The position numbers and the translations under genes are program-made. Of a stretch of DNA of 42,357 bases, positions 1-7,878 are shown in pieces. This DNA is from Micromonospora sp. KC213 (GTDB lineage Bacteria > Actinomycetota > Actinomycetes > Mycobacteriales > Micromonosporaceae), in assembly GCF_004348325.1 (NCBI RefSeq), contig NZ_SMKF01000029.1, positions 1-42,357 on the forward strand, read 5' to 3'. Numbering within the stretch: the first letter of the stretch is position 1; the number at the start of each line of letters is the position of its first letter. The notes under the pieces were generated by a model. That model was not told where the DNA came from, made no database searches, and saw nothing but the letters and a program-made list of their open reading frames with translations.

Positions 1-2799
1 GCACCCCCCGTACCCGTCGCACCCCCCTGGCCCGAGGAGGCCGAGCCGCTCCGGATCGCGGCCGGGTCCGCCACCGACGTCGGTCACCCCGACCCGACCG
101 AAGCCGGCCGGCGGGAACTGACCGAGGCGGTCCCGCCGGCACCGGCGGAACGGACCTCCCGGGAACTGGCGCCGCGCCAGGGCGCGGCGAGCCGACGCGA
201 CACCCCGACCAAACCCGTCCGGGTACGCCCACCGAAGATCAAATTCGGTGACCGGGACCCGTCGATCGATCTGGCGATCACCGAGATCGCCGGGCACCTG
301 ACCTTCACCCCGAACACCGTCACCGCCTGGTACTGGCTGCCCGAGGTGCGCTGGGCGTTCCGCCCGGACGCCGAACGGGAGGCGCTGCTCTCCGCCATCT
401 CCGAGCAGTACGCCGGCCTGGCCGGGTTCCGACTGCACCTGCGCCGCACCACCCGCCCGTTCCCGGCCGACGAGTGGGCCCGCACCATCGACGCCCACAC
501 CACCTCGCCGCTGCCCGACGTCCCGGGCACCGCCGGTTGGGCCGACCACCTGGTGGCCGCCCAACGGCACCTGATGTCGGTCAACCACGCCGAGGGGCAG
601 ACCTACCTGGGCGTCACCTTCGCCCGCCGGTCGCTCGGCGACTCACTCACCGAGCGACTGCTGCGGGTCTTCGGCCGGGGCACCGCCGACGGCGAACGCC
701 GCAAGCTGGGCCGCACCGTCGAGCAGTTCGACGAGGTGCTCGGCGCGTTCGGGATGCGCGGGCGCCGGGTGACCGCGCAGGAACTGGAGTGGTTGCTCTA
801 CCGCTCCGTCGCGCTCTGCATGGCCCCACCCGGGGTGCTCTCCCCGGTCACCAACGGCCGGTGGGAACGGGGTGACCTGCTGGCCCTCACCGAACAGGTC
901 GAGCGCTACCGCACCCCGTACGGCTCGACGCTGAAACTGGTCAACCGGATGACCGGCGAGGAGCGGCACGTCGCCGTGCTCGCCGTCGGCCGGATGGAGC
1001 CGCTGGAGATTCCCGAGCGACACGAGCCATGGCTGCACTTCCACGAGCGTTTGCCCTGGCCGATGGAGATCTCCACCCGGGTGGACATCCTCGGTTCCAA
1101 CGACTCGTTCCGTAACCTCGAACACCGGCTGCGGATGATCCGCTCCCAGCAGCTCGACTACGCCGAACACGGCATCGACGCGCCGCCGGAGCTGGAACGG
1201 CTCGCCAAGCGGGCCCTGGTGATCGGCGACGAGATGACCACCGGCCTGCCGGTGGACTCGGCCCGCGCGCACGGCTGGCACCGGATCGCGGTCGGCGGCC
1301 GCACCCGCGAGGAGTGCCTGGAGCGGGCCCGCCGGCTCATCCAGCTCTACTCCCGGGAACTGCGCATCTCGCTCCAGCACCCCAAGAACCAGGACTGGCT
1401 GGCCCGCGAGTTCATCCCCGGCGAGCCCATCGCCAACACCGGGTACGTCCGCCGAATGCCGGTCAACCTGCTCGCCGCGGCGCTACCGCAGGCCGCGTCC
1501 ACGGTCGGCGACCGCCGCGGTGACCTGATCGGCCGGACGGCCGGCACCTGCCGGCGGCCGGTCTTCCTCGACCTGCACTTCCCGATGGAGGTACGGGAAC
1601 GCTCCGGCCTCGCGGTCTTCGTCGCCGAACCGGGCGGCGGCAAGTCGACCCTGCTCGGCGCGCTCGGTTACCTGGCCGCCCGACGGGGGGTGCAGGTGAC
1701 CCTGCTCGACCCGTCCGGCCCGCTGGCCCGGCTCTGCGCCATGCCGGAACTGCGGCCGTACGCGCGGGTGTTGAACCTGACCGGTTCCGAACCAGGGACG
1801 CTGGCGCCGTACTCGCTCATCCCGACGCCGCTGCGCAGCGAGTTCGGCAGTGGGGCGGCGGGCGACCGGGAGTTCGAGATCGCGGTCTCCAACGCCCGGG
1901 CCGAGCGCCGGATGCTGGTGCAGGACATCTGCATGATGCTGGTGCCACCACAGGTGGCCCGGGAGGCGTCCACCGCCACCCTGTTCCGGCACGCGGTACG
2001 ACAGGTGCCGGCGGAGGAGACCTCCACCCTGGACGACGTGGTCGCCTGCCTGCAGGGGATGGACGACGACGCCGGGCGGGAGCTGGCCAACCTGCTGCTG
2101 GACACCGCCGAGATGCCGCTGGCGATGCTCTTCTTCGGCCGCCCGCCGGAGGGGCTGCTCGGCGCCGACGCGGCGCTCACGGTGATCACCATGGCCGGCC
2201 TGCGGCTGCCCGACCTCAAGATCGAACGAGAGTACTGGTCCGCCGAGGAGGCCCTCGCACTGCCGATGCTGCACACCGCGCACCGGCTCGCCGTCCGCCG
2301 CTGCTACGGCGGCTCAATGTCATCGCGCAAGTTGGTCGGCCTGGACGAGGCGCACTTCATGGAAGGCTGGCGCTCCGGCCGGTCGTTCCTGGTCCGCCTG
2401 GCCCGAGACTCCCGCAAGTGGAACCTCGCCGCCCTGGTCGCGTCGCAGAACCCGAAGGACATCCTCGGCCTCGACGTGCAGAACCTCGTCTCCACCGTCT
2501 TCGTCGGCCGGATCGCCGAGGACACCGAGATCGCCTCCGAGGCGCTGCGGCTGCTCCGGGTGCCGGTCGACGACGGATACGAGGCGACCCTCGCCTCCCT
2601 CTCCGCCGTCGACGCCACCTCCGCGGCCCGGCTCGGCTTCCGCGAGTTCGTCATGCGCGACGTCGACGGGCGCGTGCAGAAGGTCCGCGTCGACGTGTCG
2701 TACGTGGAAGGGCTGCTGGAACACCTGGACACCACCCCCGCCGCGGCCGCCCAGGCGGCCGGGCAGCTGCCGACCGTCCTGGCTGATCTGGAGGCGTGA
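1..2799 (+). CDS. VirB4/TcpF-type secretion ATPase (5' end outside window)
   Basis: This is a cytoplasmic ATPase of the VirB4/TraC/TcpF class that would power a type IV secretion or conjugation apparatus. The frame is open from base 1, so the true start lies upstream; at least 932 residues are visible. The first ~80 residues are rich in Pro, Ala, Glu and Arg. A VirB4-like N-terminal region follows, then the nucleotide-binding domain with Walker A EPGGGKST (visible residues 543-550) and Walker B GLDEAH (D782, E783). Towards the C-terminus, LVASQNPKDI resembles the conserved ATPase sensor region. The stop is one base before the next ATG, so the two genes are surely co-translated. The family assignment rests on motifs and neighbours; a conjugation role is inferred. 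An FtsK/TraB-type protein is less likely given the long N-terminal domain and VirB-like neighbours. Confidence 0.8.
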   Translation, partial: APPVPVAPPWPEEAEPLRIAAGSATDVGHPDPTEAGRRELTEAVPPAPAERTSRELAPRQGAASRRDTPTKPVRVRPPKIKFGDRDPSIDLAITEIAGHLTFTPNTVTAWYWLPEVRWAFRPDAEREALLSAISEQYAGLAGFRLHLRRTTRPFPADEWARTIDAHTTSPLPDVPGTAGWADHLVAAQRHLMSVNHAEGQTYLGVTFARRSLGDSLTERLLRVFGRGTADGERRKLGRTVEQFDEVLGAFGMRGRRVTAQELEWLLYRSVALCMAPPGVLSPVTNGRWERGDLLALTEQVERYRTPYGSTLKLVNRMTGEERHVAVLAVGRMEPLEIPERHEPWLHFHERLPWPMEISTRVDILGSNDSFRNLEHRLRMIRSQQLDYAEHGIDAPPELERLAKRALVIGDEMTTGLPVDSARAHGWHRIAVGGRTREECLERARRLIQLYSRELRISLQHPKNQDWLAREFIPGEPIANTGYVRRMPVNLLAAALPQAASTVGDRRGDLIGRTAGTCRRPVFLDLHFPMEVRERSGLAVFVAEPGGGKSTLLGALGYLAARRGVQVTLLDPSGPLARLCAMPELRPYARVLNLTGSEPGTLAPYSLIPTPLRSEFGSGAAGDREFEIAVSNARAERRMLVQDICMMLVPPQVAREASTATLFRHAVRQVPAEETSTLDDVVACLQGMDDDAGRELANLLLDTAEMPLAMLFFGRPPEGLLGADAALTVITMAGLRLPDLKIEREYWSAEEALALPMLHTAHRLAVRRCYGGSMSSRKLVGLDEAHFMEGWRSGRSFLVRLARDSRKWNLAALVASQNPKDILGLDVQNLVSTVFVGRIAEDTEIASEALRLLRVPVDDGYEATLASLSAVDATSAARLGFREFVMRDVDGRVQKVRVDVSYVEGLLEHLDTTPAAAAQAAGQLPTVLADLEA

Positions 2800-2800
2800 C

Positions 2801-4753
2801 ATGGCGAGGGCCCGGGCACGGATCACGGCGCTCCTCCTCGCACTCGGCGTGCTCGCCGGTGCCACGCTCGCCTGGCCGGTGCTCGCCCCGACACCGGCGC
2901 ACGCCGCCCCGGCACCCACCCCGGCCCAGGCGAGGGCGGAGCTGTGCAGCACCGAGGAGTGGCAGGCCGACTTCCGCGCCTGCGTCGCGAAGCTCCAGGA
3001 AGTCAGCGAGGACCAGGTGAAATGCCGTAACGCGCCGGTCCCGTCGGCACCCGATTCAGGGCTGGCTGGTTGGTTCGCCTCCCAGCCGGACTCGTCAAAA
3101 CTTCCCGGCCCGAAGGGCCTCTACAGTGACTACGGCTACGCCGGCTACAGCTTTGCCACATACGATCTCGACGAAGGCTGCGCCTCGTCCGTGCTGCACC
3201 CGGAATACAAGTTCACGACGACAGTGGCCAATGGGGAGTTCATGGTCGCTACCGCGATCGTGGGCGCTTCCAACGCGCTACGCGAGCGGGCCTGGAATCC
3301 GCGTTCGATGTGGAACTGGGCCGACCCCCTGGTGGAGAAGGCTACGAAGGCTGTCTACCAGAAGGTGTTCAGCGTCTTCGGGATCATCACGCTCTGTGTC
3401 GTCGGCCTGTACCTTCTCTGGCGCTCACGCCAGTCGGACATGAGCAATGCGATGACAACCGCCGGCTGGGCACTGCTGGTGATGGTGGCGGTCACGGCGC
3501 TGGCCGCTTGGCCGGTCAAGTCCGCGAGCATCGCCGACGGCACCCTCATCACCTCGCTCGGCGTCGTCCACGATGCCGTCGGCCCGGCTGCCCGCGATAC
3601 CCCAGCAGGGCAGTGTGATGATCCGAATCCCGAGGCTTGCAAAGACAACCGGCCTCCTGCGGTTCGCGCGAGCGACACCGCCACGGAGTCGATGCTCTAC
3701 CGGAACTGGTTGCGCGGCGTGCTCGGGTCGGCGGACAGTGAAACGGCCAAAAAGTACGGGCCCGCGCTCTACGACGCCAAGTCACTGTCCTGGGAGGAAA
3801 CGCAGAAGCTGCGGCAAAACCCGGGTACCCGCGAGGCGACTATCAAGGCCAAACAGCAGCAGTGGGCACGCGTTGCCGAACAGATCAGCAGGGAGGACGA
3901 GGAGGCCTACGAGTACCTCAAGGGCACCCGGGACATGGACCGGATCGGCTCCGGTTTCATCGCGGTGCTGGCCGCCCTGCTCTTCGCGATGTTCGACCTG
4001 ACCGCGTCGTTGCTGGTACTGCTCGGTTTCCTGATCTTCCGATGGGCGGTCATCGCCGCACCGATCCTCGGCACCATCGGCCTGCTGCGACCGGCCAGTG
4101 CCGGCCTGCGCCGGCTCGGCAACGCGGTCGTCGCCGCCGTCTTCAACATCGCCATCTTCGGCACCGGCGCGGCGATCTACCTCTTCGCCGTTGACCTGAT
4201 CATGAGTACGCCGACCCTGCCGGGTTGGCTCCAGGTGGTGCTCGTCTGGCTCTGCGGCGTGGTCGGTTGGCTGCTGTTGCGCCCGTATCGGCGGATCACT
4301 CAGCTCGGTGGTAAGGACAGCAGCGAGGCGGTCAGCTCCGCCGGCTCGTGGCATCGCCGCTTCTTCCGCGACATGCGGGTCGCCGCCCGGCTCGACGCGG
4401 CCGAGCCGGGCGGTACCGCCGAACCCGTTCTCGCCCGCAGACGCGGCCTGGCCCTCGAACCATCACCGCTGCGCCCCGAGGCCCGCGCTGAGGATCCGTC
4501 GCATTCGCCCGCGAGCCGCGAGCCCCGGGAACGCCCGGATGGCCGGGAACGCCCCGACGAGACGGACCAACGGCAGGAAAGGCTACCTACGGCCGAAAAG
4601 CCACCGGTTCCGCGTCCCCGCCGCCGGCCGGCGAGCTGGACGGAGCCGGACGTGCCGGAAGAGGCCCCCTCCTTTGTGGTGTACCGGCCCGATTCGGCAG
4701 AACGGGCGCCAGCGCCCAAGCCGGCGCCCCGGGTACGCTCCGAGGCCCGGTGA
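2801..4753 (+). CDS. Polytopic VirB6/TrbL-like channel protein
   Basis: A 650-residue membrane protein, probably the inner-membrane channel subunit of the T4SS-like operon. A signal peptide (about residues 1-35, ending PAHA) is followed by an extracytoplasmic region to ~185 with several Cys. Hydrophobic segments lie at about 188-208, 219-238, 384-412, 414-430, 443-467 and 475-493. A second extracytoplasmic loop falls at ~240-380 and a charged Pro/Arg-rich cytoplasmic tail after ~495. This layout (signal peptide, clustered helices, basic tail) fits VirB6/TrbL/TcpH proteins, which share little sequence. The ATG starts one base after the upstream TGA. Base composition is clearly less G+C-rich over ~3000-3950 than in the flanking genes, matching the exported loops. 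The VirB6 label is inferred from topology and position, not from a sequence motif. Confidence 0.7.
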   Translation: MARARARITALLLALGVLAGATLAWPVLAPTPAHAAPAPTPAQARAELCSTEEWQADFRACVAKLQEVSEDQVKCRNAPVPSAPDSGLAGWFASQPDSSKLPGPKGLYSDYGYAGYSFATYDLDEGCASSVLHPEYKFTTTVANGEFMVATAIVGASNALRERAWNPRSMWNWADPLVEKATKAVYQKVFSVFGIITLCVVGLYLLWRSRQSDMSNAMTTAGWALLVMVAVTALAAWPVKSASIADGTLITSLGVVHDAVGPAARDTPAGQCDDPNPEACKDNRPPAVRASDTATESMLYRNWLRGVLGSADSETAKKYGPALYDAKSLSWEETQKLRQNPGTREATIKAKQQQWARVAEQISREDEEAYEYLKGTRDMDRIGSGFIAVLAALLFAMFDLTASLLVLLGFLIFRWAVIAAPILGTIGLLRPASAGLRRLGNAVVAAVFNIAIFGTGAAIYLFAVDLIMSTPTLPGWLQVVLVWLCGVVGWLLLRPYRRITQLGGKDSSEAVSSAGSWHRRFFRDMRVAARLDAAEPGGTAEPVLARRRGLALEPSPLRPEARAEDPSHSPASREPRERPDGRERPDETDQRQERLPTAEKPPVPRPRRRPASWTEPDVPEEAPSFVVYRPDSAERAPAPKPAPRVRSEAR

Positions 4754-5307
4754 CGGCGATGCGGCGGGCGCTGGAACTCCTGTTCACCCGAGTCCTACGG
4801 TCCCGGTTCGGCATCGCGGTCGCGATCGCCGTGCTGGTCTTCGTGGTGATCGGATCCGCCCGGCTGGTCTCCGGTCCTGGCGGTTCGACCATCGGGCTGA
4901 GCAGTCGTCCCAGCCAGCCCATCACCACCGTGGATCCGGAGGATGGCGACGACGGCGTGCTCGCCAGCCCCACGCCGCAGTCTCCGAAGACCCTGCCCGG
5001 GGAACTGACCCCGGAGCAGACCGCAGGCCGGTTCGCCACCGCTTGGCTCGGCGGCCCGGCCAGCACCGCAGAGAAGTGGCAGGCCAGCCTGCGCCCGCTG
5101 GCGACACCGGAACTGATCGAGAAGCTGGGTGACGCGGATCCGACCAGTGTGCCGCCGGAAAGGGTCACCGGGGCGGTGACCCTCCGTCCCCGGACCGAGG
5201 CTTTCACCGAGGTCCTGGTGCCGCTGGAGAGTGGCCGGCTCCGACTTGAGCTGGTCGCGCCGGACGGGCGCTGGCTGGTGGACGCGGTCGACTGGGAGCG
5301 GACATGA
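4750..5307 (+). CDS. Single-pass VirB8/TcpC-like protein
   Basis: A 185-residue bitopic protein: a short basic cytoplasmic start, one membrane helix (about 20-42), a Ser/Pro/Asp-rich linker, then a ~100-residue outer domain beginning PEQTAGRFATAWL. A helix with FATAWL followed by W..SLRPLATPEL and mixed beta strands is typical of NTF2-like folds as in VirB8 and TcpC, scaffold subunits of conjugation machines. The GTG start overlaps the upstream TGA (GTGA), and an in-frame ATG three codons later is an alternative. Position between a VirB6-like and a wall-hydrolase gene matches Tn916/pCW3-type gene sets. The fold is inferred; the sequence alone does not exclude another NTF2-like membrane protein. 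Confidence 0.65.
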   Translation: MTAMRRALELLFTRVLRSRFGIAVAIAVLVFVVIGSARLVSGPGGSTIGLSSRPSQPITTVDPEDGDDGVLASPTPQSPKTLPGELTPEQTAGRFATAWLGGPASTAEKWQASLRPLATPELIEKLGDADPTSVPPERVTGAVTLRPRTEAFTEVLVPLESGRLRLELVAPDGRWLVDAVDWERT

Positions 5308-6494
5308 ACACCGAACAGTCAGGGAGCGAGCACCCCCGTCGCCGGCTTCGGGTCGGTGCGTTGCTCACCGCGTTGACCGCCACCCTCACCCTGCTGTGCT
5401 GCGGCGGCGGCAGCGCCGCCTTCTTCCTCACCAATCTCGGCGGCGACCAGGAGACCCTCGTTTCGAACGAGATCGCCTGTCAGCAGGACCACAAGGTCAA
5501 GGTGACCGGCGACATGCCCCGAATGTCGAGGTACGGCGACAGCCAGCTGCGCAACGCCGCCATCATCATCAGGGTTGGCCAGGAGATGAAGGTGCCACCC
5601 CGCGGCTGGGTGATCGCGGTGGCCACGGCCATGCAGGAGTCAGCCTTGCGCAACCTGGCGAACAGCACCGTCGTGAGGTCCCGGCAACTCCCCCACGAGG
5701 GTGTCGGTCGGGACCACGACTCGGTCGGCCTGTTCCAGCAACGCGCCGGTTGGGGCAGTGTCGCGCAACGCATGACGCCCGAGTACGCGGCCCGGAAGTT
5801 CTACGAGAAGCTGCTCAAGGTCGACAACTGGCAGCAACTGCCACTGACCCTGGCCGCCCAGAAGGTACAGATCAGCGCCTACCCGGACGCGTACGCCAAA
5901 CACGAGGAAGTCGCGAGCCAGATCATCAACGTCCTCGCCGGCGGTGCAGCCAAGACCGTGCAGATCGCGAACAGGGCGGTCTGCGACCAGGCTTCCGGCG
6001 ACAACATCGCCGCCTCAGGGTGGACGGCTCCGATCCCGGGCAGGGTGGGCTCCGGCTTCCGTACCGCGAGCCGGCCGCGGCACAACGGGGTGGACATCGC
6101 CGCCCGCAAGGGCACTCCGATCCACTCCGCCGCCGCCGGCCGGGTGCTGGTGGCCCGGTGCGATCCGGACCACAACGGCCGCCGGGACTGTGATGTCGAC
6201 GGGTCGCCCGGAAAAGGCGGATGCGGGTGGTTCGTCGACATTCTGCACGCCGGTCGATACGTCACCCGCTACTGCCACATGGTGGAGAAGCCGTTGGTGG
6301 TGCCCGGCCAGGTGGTGAGGGCCGGCGAGGTCATCGGGCGGGTCGGCAGCAGCGGTAACTCGTCCGGGCCACACCTGCACTTCGAGGTGCACCGGGATGG
6401 CGACCGTTCCTCGCTGAGTGCCATCGACCCGGTGCACTTCATGCGGCAGCGCGGGGCCGCCCTGACCGCGTCGGCGAAAGTCGCCCAGCGATGA
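5304..6494 (+). CDS. Membrane-anchored lysozyme-like plus M23 peptidase wall hydrolase
   Basis: A 396-residue two-domain cell-wall hydrolase, the likely VirB1/TcpG equivalent that opens peptidoglycan for the secretion channel. An N-terminal membrane anchor (about 16-40) is followed by a goose-lysozyme/SLT-like domain (~75-215) with the candidate catalytic glutamate E112 in AMQES and the typical DSVGLFQQR segment. The C-terminal M23 (LytM-type) domain (~235-385) carries zinc ligands H260 and D264 in HNGVD and the HLH motif at 357-359. Inside the M23 domain, residues 287-300 form a loop rich in Asp, Asn and Gly with two nearby Cys, resembling a calcium-binding Excalibur loop. The ATG overlaps the previous stop (ATGA), so it is translationally coupled. 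Confidence 0.85.
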   Translation: MNTEQSGSEHPRRRLRVGALLTALTATLTLLCCGGGSAAFFLTNLGGDQETLVSNEIACQQDHKVKVTGDMPRMSRYGDSQLRNAAIIIRVGQEMKVPPRGWVIAVATAMQESALRNLANSTVVRSRQLPHEGVGRDHDSVGLFQQRAGWGSVAQRMTPEYAARKFYEKLLKVDNWQQLPLTLAAQKVQISAYPDAYAKHEEVASQIINVLAGGAAKTVQIANRAVCDQASGDNIAASGWTAPIPGRVGSGFRTASRPRHNGVDIAARKGTPIHSAAAGRVLVARCDPDHNGRRDCDVDGSPGKGGCGWFVDILHAGRYVTRYCHMVEKPLVVPGQVVRAGEVIGRVGSSGNSSGPHLHFEVHRDGDRSSLSAIDPVHFMRQRGAALTASAKVAQR

Positions 6495-7093
6495 GCGATC
6501 CGCTCCCGGATCCCTTCGCCGGTCAGCCGGACTGGGCCCCCCGGCCACCACGTCCTGTGAAGATCGTGCCGGCCACCAGTCGGGTGGAGCTGCGCGGCCG
6601 GCGGGTGCTGGTCGGGCTGCCCCGCCTGGGTTGGCGCGGCGACCTCCGGGCCGACGAGCGGGTGGTGCAGGGAAGCAGCACCTACGTCCCGGTCATCCCC
6701 GAACACGAGTGGTACCGCGCCGAGTCGGACCAGGTCGAGGTCTTCGCCCCGCTGGTGCCCGTCGAACGGGTGTGGGTGGAAACCCTCGGTGACCACACCT
6801 CGCGGCAGGCACCCCGCACCGAGTCCGGCATTCGGCTGGTCTCCCTCGACGGCCCTAGCCACCGGTCCCCCACTCCCGTGTTCGAGGTCGACTCGGTCGC
6901 TGGTCGGCGGGTGGTGTACGTGGAGGACGGGGTCGAGCGCCGGGATCTGCGGGCTGTGACCGAAACCTACTCCGGCGCCGAGGGTGACATCTGTGTGCGG
7001 GTCACTTCGGAACTGGAGTGGTACCGCTGGGCCTGGCGTGGTCAGCCCCCCAGCACCATGGAGGTGCCGGTGCACTTGCTGTGGATCGAGTAG
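6491..7093 (+). CDS. Unknown protein built of two similar repeats, last gene of T4SS-like operon
   Basis: A 200-residue soluble protein with no signal peptide or membrane segment; I do not recognise the family. It contains an internal duplication: residues 36-97 and 138-200 both start with GRRV, continue with a (G/R)DLRA segment, reach E.EWYR at 71-76 and 174-179, and end VPV..(V/L)W(V/I)E. This suggests two tandem beta-rich domains. The first 30 residues are Pro-rich and may be disordered. The ATG overlaps the M23 gene's stop (ATGA), so it belongs to the operon and probably acts in the cytoplasm with the secretion machine, perhaps in substrate or partner binding; that is inference. It ends five bases before the convergent gene. 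Confidence 0.75.
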   Translation: MSDPLPDPFAGQPDWAPRPPRPVKIVPATSRVELRGRRVLVGLPRLGWRGDLRADERVVQGSSTYVPVIPEHEWYRAESDQVEVFAPLVPVERVWVETLGDHTSRQAPRTESGIRLVSLDGPSHRSPTPVFEVDSVAGRRVVYVEDGVERRDLRAVTETYSGAEGDICVRVTSELEWYRWAWRGQPPSTMEVPVHLLWIE

Positions 7094-7098
7094 TGGTC

Positions 7099-7677
7099 TC
7101 AGGATACCTTCCGAGCTCCACAGACTCTCCATTGGTCGTCCCGGTTGACCACGTCGAACATCCAATCTTCGCGACGGCTGCTGCGTGGTTGCCCGTTCAA
7201 CGAGCCTGCGATCGTCAAGGTGGTGCTCACTGTCCCACCATCGGCAGCCCCACCACGGGTCAACGGTCCCCAGCTGATACGCACGACCACACCGAAGTTC
7301 ACTTCTCGCTGTTCTACCTCAGTACGTAAGGCTTCTACGGCTTTCAGGTTGGCGGTTCCGCCTTCGCAGACCAACTGATCGGCCCGGATGTCGTTCCGGT
7401 TGACGAGGAACTCGCGCAGGTAGTTGTCCACCACCACGTCTGGTGCGCTCCGATCCGGTGCCGTGGCCCGGTCGTACAGCACGTAACCGATCGCCGCCCC
7501 GCCGGCGCAGAGCAGCGCCATCACCGCCGCGGCCACACTCAGGACGGTGCGGACCCGTCGCTGCTTCGGAGGCGGCGGCACCGGGGTGGTGACGGGTGGC
7601 GCGAGCTGATCCGGAGGGGTCCGCTGCGCCGGTACGCGGGAGACCTGGGAACCGGCGGGGGGCTGCACTGATTCCAC
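7099..7677 (-). CDS. Single-pass membrane protein with outer NTF2-like domain, unknown function
   Basis: A 192-residue bitopic protein: a Pro-rich cytoplasmic N-terminus, basic residues KQRRVR, one helix (about 45-67), then a ~120-residue extracytoplasmic domain with NYLREFL, one Cys after the first helix and one near the end (WRVCGAR), probably a disulfide. The shape resembles the VirB8-like protein of the adjacent operon, so an accessory role is possible but unproven. Two GTG starts compete. GTG 7677 coincides with the transcription start predicted from a TTGGGT-N17-TAGCCT promoter (leaderless). GTG 7668 has AGGGAG eight bases upstream, but that site would lie mostly outside the transcript. 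The 3' end is convergent with the preceding operon, only five bases apart. Confidence 0.75.
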   Translation of the reverse strand: MESVQPPAGSQVSRVPAQRTPPDQLAPPVTTPVPPPPKQRRVRTVLSVAAAVMALLCAGGAAIGYVLYDRATAPDRSAPDVVVDNYLREFLVNRNDIRADQLVCEGGTANLKAVEALRTEVEQREVNFGVVVRISWGPLTRGGAADGGTVSTTLTIAGSLNGQPRSSRREDWMFDVVNRDDQWRVCGARKVS

Positions 7678-7683
7678 TCCCTG

Positions 7684-7712
7684 AGGCTATCGGCTGAACC
7701 GCTCGTACCCAA
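7684..7712 (-). promoter_or_regulatory. Possible promoter of the gene at 7099-7677
   Basis: On the minus strand TTGGGT (7712-7707) is followed after 17 bases by TAGCCT (7689-7684), a fair match to a housekeeping actinobacterial promoter. It would start transcription near 7677, at the upstream candidate GTG. Seen by eye only. Confidence 0.35.
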
Positions 7713-7878
7713 TGCCCCAGATCCTGCGGATGGTGACAGGGTGACCCCGGGACGTGAGAGTTGCCCACCAGGTACGACAAGCCTGGCGCAGCGCCGGGCA
7801 GCTTCCCGGGCGGGCGACAGCACCTGGGATACGGTCTGCTCGGGGAGGTTTCCAACCTCGGGAAGAGGGGTGGACACG

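Noticed and set aside
1..7093. Calling the T4SS-like operon an integrative conjugative element
   Set aside because: No integrase, relaxase, tRNA attachment site or direct repeat is visible; the left part is outside the window.
7845..7859. Hairpin GAGGTT-tcc-AACCTC before the FtsK-like gene as a riboswitch or attenuator
   Set aside because: Only six base pairs and no conserved aptamer features; too little to call.
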